Below are positions 12,384-21,889 of a DNA stretch of 64,000 nucleotides, piece after piece. The stretch is from Aporrectodea caliginosa (Eukaryota; Annelida; Clitellata; Crassiclitellata; Lumbricidae), in the NCBI GenBank assembly GCA_020284085.1, contig JACEVL010000130.1:2503408-2567407 (forward strand). Reading direction: 5' to 3'. The notes under the pieces were generated by a model. That model saw only the letters and a list, made by a program, of their open reading frames with translations, ran no database searches and had not been told where the DNA came from. The stretch's first letter is position 1, and the number at the start of each line of letters is the position of its first letter. The translations under genes and the position numbers were made by a program.

Positions 12384-13918
12384 CATTATCATTATCATCA
12401 TCATCATCATCATCATTATCATCATCATATATATATTATATTATATTATAGTATATTATGTTATATTATATTATATTATATTATATTATATTATATTATA
12501 TTATATTATATTATATTATATTATATTATAGTATATTATATTATATTATATTATATTATATTATATTATATTATATTATATTATATTATATTATATTATA
12601 TTATATTATATATTATTATTATTATTATTATCATTATTATTATTATCATCATCATCATGATCATCATCATCTTCGTCGTCATTATTATTACTATATTTAC
12701 AGCCCGGGAGAGTATACGGCCAAGCTATTTATAATACGTCACTCAGGAACAGAGGCGCTCCCGACCCGGGCCAGTGTCTTCACTGGTAACGAGAGAGGTT
12801 TTCAGGCGCTTGCGGAACTGGTCAAAAGAAACAGAGAAAAGGACGGCTCTGAGGGACTGAGGTAACTGGTTCCAGCTATTGGGACCAACAATAGCGAAAC
12901 TCCTAGACTGTGCCGTAGAAGTACGTACCCGCGGAACAACCAAGTAACCACGGGCCGAGGACCGAAGGCAGGAAAGACTGGGCATAGAAGATACTGGGGT
13001 ACAGTTTGCCCTAAGATAGTGAGGAATTGGATGTGCTGGCGGATGGGGAGTCAGTGAAGAGAGTCACGGATTAAAGAGGAGATATGGTCGAACTTTGCAA
13101 TGCTCCCTATGAGGCGGGCGGCAACGTTTAGGATGGCTTGAAGCTTAGATGTATTTGTAGAGGAGTGACCAATGTAGACAGCATTCCCATAATCAATCCT
13201 GGCGCAGATCAAAGCATGGACTGTCACCAAAGTCGTGATAGCGTGCAGTGGGAGCGATTGGCGGATGGTTTAGGCATTGATTAGCGACCAACGTAATCAT
13301 TGGAAGAACTCACCTAATTTATCTTGCCTAATAACCTTGATATCCTAGAGGCAAGGTTGCTTAACTGAGTTAATCGCATTCTTGAGCATGGCATCGTGAA
13401 TTGGTATAAATGAAATTGATTATGAATCATCTAGCTTTATTTACAAGTAGGCCTATAGCTTAAATCGCTTGTTGCAATTCCGACCAGCGTCCAGCGTCCA
13501 TGGTTTGATCCTGGGTCTTGTGAAAGTTCATTTCCATTGTCGTTCAGCGCCGTCCTGTTAGCGATAAAAAATTCATCACGTCTCTGTTGACCATACTATT
13601 ACGTGGAGAGTGCTGTAAGAAAACGACTTGACGAAGAGCGTAAGGTTAGTAGGACTGGCCTTAAGTAAGAGGAATGTTAAGTATTAGAGTATACTTACGG
13701 ATGATATTGCGTCCGATGAGACTGTCGATGGATCCGTAGTCGATGGATCCGCCGTATACGACGTTGTTTTCGTCGGACTCTGCAGCGTCAGTCAGTGGGA
13801 AGTGACTGCGCAGGGCAGCGGCGAATCCATGAGCACACAAATGCGACGTCACAAGAACCGCCACAAGCATCAGAGTCCTTGACAAATTGCGAGCCACTCC
13901 TCTTTCTATCAGTACCAT
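5348..13918 (-). CDS. Secreted neuropeptide-type precursor, two coding exons
   Basis: Join 13918-13699 (73 codons plus one base) to 5616-5348. The donor is C|GTAAGT and the acceptor CTGATCAG|GT. The split codon becomes CGT (Arg74) and the frame stays open to TGA, giving 162 residues. Residues ~15-35 ([20 protein letters not shown]) form a signal peptide. An acidic spacer follows, then KR at 100-101, a 34-residue segment ([20 protein letters not shown] onward, ending QRMFV) and GKRKR at 136-140. Gly followed by dibasic residues is the standard signal for C-terminal amidation, so an amidated peptide ending in Val is predicted. A 22-residue acidic tail with one Cys follows. The LD-x-R-x-RLLL stretch resembles CRH/DH44 peptides, but I do not regard that assignment as proven. 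The 8-kb intron holds two hAT elements and LINE pieces. Confidence 0.72.
6028..6175. repeat. (TTA)n microsatellite
   Basis: The tract is about 35 TTA trinucleotides followed by interrupted TTA/TTTTA. The poly-Leu open frame across it is an artefact. Confidence 0.95.
7725..7860. repeat. CCATCCACCCATCAAT minisatellite
   Basis: Units of roughly 24 bases built from ccatccacccatcaat repeat about five times with small length changes. Confidence 0.85.
8336..8745. mobile_element. hAT-type non-autonomous element (410 bp)
   Basis: The 8-bp direct repeat attgcaga lies at 8328-8335 and 8746-8753. The right end reads CAGGGCCGTTTCAAGG inward; the left end gaggaccgtattatcc is a diverged version. A second copy of both ends occurs at 21890 and 23556. 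The interior holds only 'gggcctacgaa' short repeats and no transposase, so it is a MITE. Confidence 0.8.
10030..10265 (-). repeat. tRNA-derived SINE
   Basis: On the minus strand the order is 'tagcgtagtggctagcg' (A-box-like) and then 'cgggttcaaatccctgcc' (B-box-like), spaced as in tRNA genes. No foldable acceptor stem and no CCA context are visible, so it is a SINE head and not a tRNA gene. The 63-codon minus-strand ORF across it is spurious. Confidence 0.65.
10429..10491. repeat. (GAT)n(GAC)n microsatellite
   Basis: About eleven GAT units change to nine or so GAC units. A poly-Asp frame results in one reading frame. It has no flanking coding context, so I treat it as a simple repeat. Confidence 0.9.
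10830..11230 (-). mobile_element. LINE ORF2 C-terminus and 3' tail (fragment)
   Basis: On the minus strand the frame near 11230-11001 ends [20 protein letters not shown] then [16 protein letters not shown], typical of the last residues of CR1/L2-type reverse transcriptases. It is followed by 'gcgctcgtgaataagctggtgccct' and 'agtggcgctttagaagtttgg', the family 3' tail also seen at 48340-48440 and 17035-17075. Confidence 0.6.
11403..12272 (-). mobile_element. hAT transposon remnant with DUF4371-like transposase
   Basis: The 870-bp element is flanked by an exact 8-bp duplication, actttcag (11395-11402 and 12273-12280). Its ends start CAGGCCCGGATTTA and CAGTGCCGTATTTG. The minus strand near 11800-11620 reads [20 protein letters not shown] followed by [12 protein letters not shown], the C-terminal end of hAT transposases of the ZMYM1/DUF4371 group. 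The rest of the transposase is lost. It lies in the intron of the peptide-precursor gene. Confidence 0.82.
12303..12690. repeat. (ATT)n(ATC)n(TTATA)n compound microsatellite
   Basis: Blocks of ATT, ATTATC, ATC, TTATA (more than 30 copies) and again ATT/ATC follow one another. The tract abuts the 3' end of the minus-strand L2-like LINE starting near 12700, so it probably grew from the LINE tail. Confidence 0.95.
12700..13350 (-). mobile_element. L2-like LINE, reverse transcriptase C-terminal part
   Basis: Reading the minus strand from 13230, the frame gives [43 protein letters not shown] (then a stop where LHWLP is expected) and, after a frameshift, [20 protein letters not shown] and [18 protein letters not shown]. 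These are the ordered C-terminal blocks of L2/CR1-type reverse transcriptases. Stops and frameshifts make it dead. The 3' module with 'ggcgctc' lies at about 12740. Confidence 0.8.
13699..13918 (-). CDS. Peptide precursor, exon 1 (signal peptide)
   Basis: The exon starts at ATG 13918 and ends at donor C|GTAAGTATA. It encodes a basic n-region ([15 protein letters not shown]), a hydrophobic core (LMLVAVLV) and a small-residue cleavage zone (HGFAAA), then an acidic spacer with the internal duplication [10 protein letters not shown]. An upstream in-frame Met is not seen before the next stop, so this start is preferred. Base composition is richer in G+C than the surrounding intron. Confidence 0.72.
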
Positions 13919-14975
13919 TCTCGCTTTCTAAGGAAACTCAAGTAGGCTAATCTATAGATGAGACTTAGGACTATTAACTATCTTGTCTTACTGGTATAGC
14001 TCACAATATGTCAGGATGCTTTTCATACAGTAGCCTATACGAAAGACAATAATATTCTATGTAGGCTTAATCAAATAAATAAATTTTCTGTAACAGTTTG
14101 CTTACTGACAAAGATTTTCTTTCTCACTTAGATTTATAAAAGCTGGTCATCAATCAACGGAAACTATTCTCTGTAGTATTAGCGTTTGTCCAACTACGAA
14201 TCGTCTTTCATGAGATCCACGCTACATCCGAGATTTGACAACCTGTTATACGGCTGAACGCCTTAGACCATCTGACGATAGCACGCGTTGCAGTCCGGTC
14301 AGCTTTCACATTCCGATGGCTTGTGCCGTGCGTGTGCATGCGCGCCTGTATGTTCCTATCTGCGTGTTCCTCTGCATGCGTGTGTCTTTGTGGATGACGT
14401 GTGCAGGTCACGGTCTATTGTAAATTTCCCCGTCGCCTTTGCTGTGCCCACCCGCGTGACTACCAGCATAAATCCGCATGTATACCTTTGGGGGAATGGG
14501 TTAAACGCACTGAATGCACGCAGTTGAACTGCAACAGCGAAGACCATATTGGAATTATCAACGCATCACAACATTTTTCCAGTCGATTTCTTTCCTTCTA
14601 TTCAAGGACACGCCGTAATCAGAATTGATAGCCTTGCCGTTCACATGGCACAGGCATAGTCCTATGCTAGATGGTGCTAAGGACTAAGGCAACGGTAGGC
14701 CCTGAAGTTCTTTAATTAATTATTTATAGCGACAGGTTAGTCCTTAACAGACTTTGTCTTTATGTACTAAGATCTTTCGATTGAAAGCAACTCGTACAAC
14801 AGCATTTTGACAGAAACATCCAACTTTGTTTCACGTTTAGGGCAGTTTACGATCAGCAGCAGCTTCATGGCGAAGTCTGTGACGGGGGAAAGGAACTTGT
14901 CTCAACGCATTGACTGGCTCTGACGATCCACTACCGGGATTTAATGTGGCTCTTTCGTTCAAACCCAGAATCATA
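13919..14975. other. 5' flank of the peptide-precursor gene
   Basis: This is presumed 5' UTR and promoter region for the minus-strand gene. I see no convincing TATA box or initiator. The overlapping open frames around 14208-14628 in five frames have no domain and look spurious. Confidence 0.4.
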
Positions 14976-15293
14976 GGTCACGCCCACAAAAGAGCGCCGA
15001 CAAAAGAGCGCCGACAAAAGAGCGCCGACATAAGAGCGAAGGGATCTATAAACCGGGCTCATCAAGGGGACGGCAAAAGGGCCAATTTAAACAATTAGCA
15101 TGTTAAGGCCTATAGTTCTACAGGGTTAAGTGCGAAATTGTTTCAATCGGACATAGATTCCTAGGCCTTTGAAATCTATACATTCTAGTCAAATAAAGCC
15201 CTTTTGTTGTTCGGACCTTTTATCGGAAATCGTAGAGCGCTGTTTAAAACTTTTCTTATTAAAGGACGTGAAGCCTTCTAGTGACGAACGAAA

Positions 15294-15580
15294 ATGAGCA
15301 CGGAGAAGGTCGATTTGAAAAAACGCAAGGTGATGTTGCTGGTGTCCGGCTACCGTAATCGAAAAGACAAGGAGAATAAAGACGGCAGTACGTCCTGGCG
15401 TTGCTGCAGGAAAGACGGCCGTCGTGGAAGACTGAAAAAGTCAACGAGGGTATTCTGTCAATATCTTTGCATAATCATGCTCCAGAGCCAGCTAAAAGCG
15501 AGGCGTCGACAGTCGTGGCTGCTATACGGAGACGAGCAGTGGAAGGGTTCGAGAAACCACGGCAGATAATAGTCAGCATA
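15294..15580 (+). pseudogene. FLYWCH zinc-finger transposase fragment (frameshifted)
   Basis: The first frame contains the WRCC cysteine pair and the second the HNH histidines of the FLYWCH fold. A single-base shift near 15430 splits them. The frame is interrupted at about 15580 by a LINE. It is a broken transposase, not a host transcription factor. Confidence 0.65.
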
Positions 15581-15985
15581 CTCTGCACTGGCTTCCCCTC
15601 CGACAGCGTTTTCTGTATCGGCTCTGCTCTCTCGTCTGGCAAAGCGTCTTGGGTAGAGCTCCTCGCTACTTATGTTCAATCTTTACTCTCTCTTCCTCTC
15701 TCACGGGTCGCTCAGCCCTCCGTTCCTCATCTCGGGGTGACTTCTTGGTTCCATTTGCCCGCACTGCTACTATGCAGCGCCGAGCATTCTCTGTCGTCGT
15801 TGGTCCAACAGTGTGGAATGATTTCCCATCTTTCTTTCGCCTATCTCCTCGTATTCACTCAACTTCCTTTTACGCCCTATTGAAGACTTTCCTCTATGAT
15901 CAGGCCTGGCTCGGGAGCACTTCTTAGTAGAGCCCTTGAAGGAGCGCTATATAAATTCTACGATTCATTGATTGATTGATTGAAA
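15580..15985 (+). mobile_element. 5'-truncated L2-like LINE inserted in the FLYWCH element
   Basis: The plus-strand frame from 15649 gives GRAPRYL, RSALRSSSRGDFLVPFART, MQRRAFSVVVGPTVWNDFPS and FYALLKTFLYDQAWLGSTS with a stop. These are the last ~90 residues of an L2-type reverse transcriptase. It ends in 'ggagcgctatataaattc' and a (GATT)n tail. The 5' edge 'ctctgcactggcttccc' is where LHWLP would be encoded. Confidence 0.8.
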
Positions 15986-16929
15986 GTTCTCTTGAAGTTG
16001 CACCTCATTTACCTGCCTACAAAGCGTCGCAACGCAAATTCAGACATTTATTTAGTATTAAATTATCTTTTCTTCATATAGCACCTTGTTGAATACATAG
16101 CACTAGGATTAATCTTTCTGGTCGCTTTGGTTTATAATCTTAAAAGTAAATTCAACATCGCTCTAATGTCGGTCGCCCTTTTGTCGGCGCTCTTTTGTCG
16201 ACGCTCTTTTGTCGGCGCTCTTTTGTCGGCCACCGAATGATATCCTGTTGCAATTTTATTTCTGTAGAATTGCTTACCTCGCCTGCGCTAATCATACCAT
16301 GATTGTCTTTCCTTCCTTGATCCTAGATCAGAGTTGTCCATCGGTCAAGTTAAAGAACCCGACCCAAATCATCACAGATTGGAACCAACTCGACCCGATC
16401 CACATAATATTAGGCCTATATTCCGGCTCGATCCAATCCGACCCATTTATTTGCAAGAGGTTAGCCTTTAAAAAAAAGAAAAACCTGAGTATGCTAAATT
16501 ATATAACTTCGTACTTGGCCTTATCGTAAAAGGTGGTTTTTTAAAGCAAAATTAAGAAAAGAATCACAATAAGTTGTGTTATGTAACTAATCTAAACTAT
16601 AGTCTAAATATGCATTACCCTACACAGCGTTCTTGGCTCGACCGGTTCTGACCCATTAAATTTCCCTACATTTCTGAACCGACCCATCCTGATCCGACCT
16701 GTGGATCCATCTGTCCAGTGGTCTAAGTTCGCTGTAGTGTGTATATATATGTAGATGCGGCTGCCGCTGTGTGTATGACAAGAAGCTTTGCAGCCCACCA
16801 CATATTTCTGCGTTATGTCTCTGTCTCGGTGTCTATTATTTTCTTTCTGCTGTGCAAGCTGACCTGCAGGGTCGTTGTCTCTCCGACCCGAACATCCGCG
16901 GCTTAGCATAAAAGTTTTGCGATTTGGAA

Positions 16930-17900
16930 TAATCGTAATAATAGATTTGTAAAGCGCCACTTCAAGAAAAAGTCCTCACAGGCGCTCCCGACCTGACAAC
17001 ACCAAACCACGACCTAATCGTATACATAGTCTCTAAACTTCCAAAGCGTCAGATGCAGGGCACCAGCTTATACACGAGCGCTGAGCTTATTCTGGGGGTG
17101 GAAATGGGGTGGTAAGCGTCTCTAAAAGCCTCTGCCACCCAAATGTCCACCACGCCACCTTCACGTGGTACCCCTGTTGGAAACAAAGTGCGTGGTGGAC
17201 GACCGAGCCCTCGCCGGTATATGCGAGCCCAGAGACAAGGAGTCGGAAGGACGGACGATGAAGGACATCGACGCTCGGAGATGGTGTCTCGCTAAAAACA
17301 CCGAGAGGAAGGCAACGGGAAACCACCTCTCTAATTTCCCAAGAAACACTTGCAATGACGAGGTGCTATAGGTTGTTGATAGGGAGCGATCGCTGGTGGC
17401 AGCAGTGGGGGAGGGACGGAGGAGCTGGGTGGGGCACGTGTTGGGGGGGGGACTCCCTTCTGGGGGTCATGGAGGTGGAGGGGAGGGGAGGGGGCCGGGG
17501 CGGGTGATGCTGGGTGGATGGCCGATGGATGCAGCGAGTTGGGGGAGGGGCACAGCACGGAGGGGAGTGGCGTCATTGGAGGTTGGAACCTGCCGAAGGG
17601 CAGAGAACTTAAAGAAAGAAGAGCTTATTCACGAGCGTTGTCTTGTGATTGCGGCTTGAACTTCTTAACCTTTCTTTACCTCATTAATTTCCGAAGGCGC
17701 TTGAAAACCGTCCTATTCGATATCGTAGTTTTGCGTTGCCAGGTTGGGAGCATCGCTGGTTTGTTTCTCTCTAAGTGGCGCTATGTAAATTTACGATTAC
17801 AACTACTCTGTTTTTTACATTCAGGGAATGATCCAAAATATATGCTAATAAGAAATACATGTAATATAAAGTGGATTCCAGTGTAGGTCTCATGTGAACA
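16930..17900 (+). repeat. Nested LINE debris
   Basis: The stretch holds an L2-like 3' module (16930-17000), a second 3' tail (17030-17090), a GC-rich piece whose plus frame reads RRSWVGHVLGGGLPSG and resembles an RTE-type reverse transcriptase end (17396-17600), and a plus-strand L2 end, INFRRRLKTVLFDIVVL, at about 17680-17740 with 'ctaagtggcgctatgtaaatt' following. All are 5'-truncated and mutated. Confidence 0.5.
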
Positions 17901-18990
17901 ACCATGGACGTATTTAGGGGTGGTTTTATGGGTTCAAACCCCAAATAAGTTTCCGGAAAATTTTTTATATGCTTTTAAATGCGAAATAAGAAAAACCTTA
18001 ACTTTTGCGACAATCTTCAACGAAAACCCTCAAATCTTAAAACCCCCTCCGAATATTTTCCTGGCTAAGCCCATGTGAAAAACTATTAGAAAACGTCTGT
18101 CTGTCAAAGTCTACAGATGCTATAAGTCTCATAATTATTATTAGGGCCTACCGCTCCCCTAAATCGCCATCCTCCGTGCATGCCACGTGTTTCATGTTTG
18201 ATGCGTCGCCTACAAGTGATATGCCGCCAAAGCGATCATAGAGAATAAAGGGTAATTATTGCGTGCAATCAGCAGAACAATTACTGTGGCCAGACAGACA
18301 CAAGCGACTTTGTAATCTATGATAAATACGGTAAAATGATGACGTTAATGGCTATCTATAGACCTATAGTTTACTGTTACCTGTGTTAGAAAGACAAACT
18401 CCATAGTAATAATCTACATTTACGAATGTATAGCCGCTTCATTACCGGTCATTAGAAGGCACTGATTTACAGAGTGCGCCTCCGATTCCGTTTAGTTGTC
18501 CGCCTAGCTGTATCTGTCTATCATTCTCTGCGTGTATCGGTCACTTTCAGTAGACCTTAAAGAACCCTTTGTGTTACGCGAGCATAGCCTACTATTATTA
18601 GCACCGGCCGATCTGAATTAAGCCGTGAATAAAACGGTTACGACCGAATACAGCCGAACACAGCCGAACATCACTCGTGTGCCGCCATCTACCGAAGACC
18701 AGACGGCGAGATCAGAGAAGTCAAAAGAGATCTAATGTGGCGAACGTCTATTAAGGCGACATCAAGCAAAGACGCCGACATTAAATTCACGCGTGTCAAA
18801 AGCACAAGATCTATGCCTCGTCGTTAATTTTAAACCTACGCTATACTTAATTGGAAAACTACAGTATATTGTCAAGCTATCACGCTATTGCTATTTCTAC
18901 TTATAAGAGCTCTTACAAAGGATTCTTCTAGGAGTTCGACAAAAACATCCCACTCTTTGAACGACACAAAAAGAACCTGCTGCACGTACT
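17901..18990. other. Intergenic, no feature recognised
   Basis: No coding frame with supporting context and no repeat boundary is visible. The 18600-18720 part is richer in CG than its surroundings and lies upstream of the putative small exon at 19003. Confidence 0.4.
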
Positions 18991-19002
18991 TAACCTTCCG
19001 CT

Positions 19003-19054
19003 ATGGAGTCCAAAAGACAGCTTGCACGCGCTCTCCAAAGCAGGCTCAACGGAC
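19003..19054 (+). CDS. Possible first coding exon (speculative)
   Basis: An ATG in a CpG-containing stretch opens a 17-codon frame, MESKRQLARALQSRLNG, that runs into a perfect donor AC|GTAAGTTT. Composition and the strong donor are suggestive of a short first exon of a plus-strand gene. I found no convincing second exon downstream, so this may be chance. Confidence 0.25.
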
Positions 19055-19230
19055 GTAAGTTTAATTAACGCAGAAGCTGAATAGTTTCTGATACAACGGT
19101 AAAGCACGTAGAATAGTAGATTGTCAGATCATAAACTAATCATAGTCTATCAGTTTCATGTTAAGTACTATATTATAGGTACTACCATACAATGCATCGG
19201 GAGATTGATATAGAAAGACCTCATGCAAAT

Positions 19231-20124
19231 CAGTGATGTGGTCTCGAGACCGCGGTCTTGGTCTCGAGACCGTCTCGAGACCGAAAAATGCGGTCTTGGT
19301 CTTGGTCTTGAATGTGCCGGTCTCGGTCTTGGTCTTGAAAGGTGCGGTCTTGGTCTTAAAGGTGTGGTCTTGGTCTTGGGCGTCTGGTCTCGGTCATTCG
19401 CCTTTGATCTTGGTCTTGCGCCTTTGGTGGGAACGAGAGTGGATTATTTGTTAAATGTTGTCGATATGTCCGGTTATTAAGGGATTTCTGAGATAACTTC
19501 GAATTTATGCAACGATCCGCTAAGGACAACGCGAGAGAGGATCTCGTTGTTCGCTTCTTATCATGAAGAAGCGACAACAAAACGTTGAGACACCTGACTT
19601 TAGGTGCTTTAGTGACTATAGTTATAAATTATATAGGCTTTCACTTATGCAGTTTCTCAAGGCAAAATCAGTAGTCAGGCAAGCGCTGGAAATCACGTAT
19701 TTGGTGGGGAATTTTTCTCTACTGGCAATTTTTTTTATTCCGCAACAGCTGCGCCTGTTGAGAGCGTGTTTAGCGGTAGTGTAGTGTGCTCTTAATGAGA
19801 CCTCGCAGACTTGGGAACAAAAAATATAACTATAAATATCATAAGCATTTGATTTGAATTATGGGAATATGTAACACTACAATTGAGAATTGCGTTTATG
19901 GTCTTGACTCTTGAGGCTTAGGTTGTAGTCGTGGACAATGCGGTCTTGGTCTCGGTCTCGGTCTTGCATCACGCGGTCTTGGTCTCGGTCTTGGTCTTGG
20001 ACCACATGGTCTTGGTCTCGGTCTTGGTCATGGACCACGCGGTCTTGATCTCGGTCTTGGTCTTGAACCACGCGGTCTTGGTCTCGGTCTTGGTCTTAGA
20101 ATTTTGGTCTCGTGCACAACACTG
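19231..20124 (+). mobile_element. hAT transposon with GGTCTTGGTCTCG subterminal arrays
   Basis: The 894-bp element is bounded by an exact 8-bp duplication, atgcaaat (19223-19230 and 20125-20132). Its ends begin CAGTGATGTGGTCTCGAGAC and CAGTGTTGTGCACGAGACC. Both flanks of the interior are packed with ggtcttggtctcg-like hexamers (19243-19430 and 19935-20110) in opposite orientation, probable transposase-binding sites. The interior at 19735-19790 encodes, with one frameshift, PATAAPVESVFSGS, the dimerisation motif near the C-terminus of hAT transposases. It is a deletion derivative. Confidence 0.87.
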
Positions 20125-20132
20125 ATGCAAAT

Positions 20133-21888
20133 GTATACCAGAGTATCAAGCGCTAATAGGAGGCACATGCAATCGAATGCAGTGACCAAGGATTATCAGC
20201 CTCACAAAGCATGGATCTGAACCACTAATGTTAGAGATTATAATGAACCCCTGCGACAGAAATTGAGGCTGTGGCGGAAGCGATGCAACTTGTAGAAGTA
20301 GCGTAACATATCTGATTATCTAGAGGCTTTAGTTACGCAGAGTTAGGTTACATAGTTGCAAAGTGTAGCCTAAACGAGAAGCAGCGTAGGAAGTTGAGCA
20401 ACTTCCAGATTTTGCTACATGAATGCACATATATCTACACCAAATATAAACCATGCTCCGAGAATTCCATTAGATGTTCAGATTTGGGTCTGCATAAACA
20501 AGCTGCGTGCGCAATCGGTGTAGTACACTGCAGGTAACAATATAATTAAGCCACACAACAGATATGTAAACAGAGATGTAAGCCAATCAAATTAGCTCAT
20601 AAAAGACGTCCGCAAAAATTACCTACTTTGAACGTCTCCTTCCCTTTCTCAGCAGTTGGCAAGCACTAGGGACCTGCGAATCACAAATCTTCAGTCGAAT
20701 CGAAACTCGAATCGGGTAAAGGTTCGAATTAGAATCGAATCTCGAATCGAATAATCGGGCACCAGTTTGATATTCATGTACATGATGTACGTAGTGTGTA
20801 TGGCAGCAGAGGCGTACCACAGTTAGGCCTGTCAATATTATCAATGTAGGGCTAATAACTTCTGCAGTTTATAATCAATTAAACTAAAAATTAAGTTAAT
20901 TAAGAGAATTAACAGGCACGTAGCGAAACTTAGATTCAAGAGGAGGCAATTTCACAGACCATTTCCAAAATCCTGGTCATTGGGGTCATTAGTCATTCGA
21001 AGTTCCAGTAGGCCTATATAAAAAAGCAAGAGGAGGCAACTGCCTCCTCGTGCCTCAATGTAGCTACGCCTATGAGAATTAACATAGAACAAATAATTAA
21101 AAAATTAAAACCAATTATACTGTTCTGTTGTGGTTCGATGTTCATTAAATTTAGTTACGCACTTTACTGTCTAAATCACACCAATACCAATTCACGAAGC
21201 CTCTTTAACTGGGCTTATACAATGTAGTTCCCATACTCATGAGACTAGGCCAGTTTAAACAGTTTCGTTCGTCCTCTTGCTACACATAGTACACAATGAC
21301 ATCTGGGTTGTAGTAGGCCTAAAGACAGAAGACGAAGCTGCTGTCAAAAGGGTCAGGTGTCATAGACGGAAGGCGTAATGCTCGGACCGCCGTTATTTCC
21401 CCAGACTGGCAGACTTCGTCGGAAGTCGCAGGGCGGCACGACCTTACGCCGCCGGTTGACACACGAATGACATAGGCCTACCCCTACAACGAGAACCCAT
21501 CTACACTATAGCAGGCCTATCTGTCTCTGTGTCTTGACGCTCAGGGGAAATTAAAGATCAAATTGCAAGGGAAATTAACCAATGTATCTAATTTTATATA
21601 CAGTCAACTTTTTAAGTTGTATAGACCTATGACTTTTTAAGCTGCCTATTTCTTCTGCTATATATCTTCTTCGATCAGCGGCTCTGTCCAGGAGCCCAAC
21701 CTGCTTAATATGCATTCTCAACTGTTTAGCGTTTGAGTCTAATTAACAGGCTAATTTTTAACTACCTCCATGACTAAGAGGTCATCCATAAAGGACGTCC
21801 GCTAAGACGAAATGCGCACAAAGGGAGGGATTATGTTCAATGTGGACGTCCGAATATAGTATAGGCCTACATAAAAATTATGGTACAT
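20133..21888. other. Intergenic with one TCGAAT-rich patch
   Basis: At 20685-20760 words such as tcgaatcgaaactcgaatcg repeat, resembling the subterminal repeats of the hAT elements in this window. I could not find matching ends. No gene is seen. Confidence 0.4.
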
Positions 21889-21889
21889 A

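Larger units (their letters stand above)
14980..16232 (+). mobile_element. MULE/FLYWCH-type DNA transposon with tandem-unit ends
   Basis: Each end consists of three to four tandem copies of the 14-mer ACAAAAGAGCGCCG, in opposite orientation (left 14985-15040, right 16170-16230). The plus-strand interior (15294-15580) encodes, across one frameshift near 15430, GYRNRKDKENKDGSTSWRCC and then LHNHAPEPAKSEASTVVAAI followed by RRRAVEGFEKPRQI. That order is the FLYWCH zinc finger at the N-terminus of Mutator-like transposases. The catalytic part is missing and an L2-like LINE sits in its place. I could not identify a 9-bp target duplication. Confidence 0.68.
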
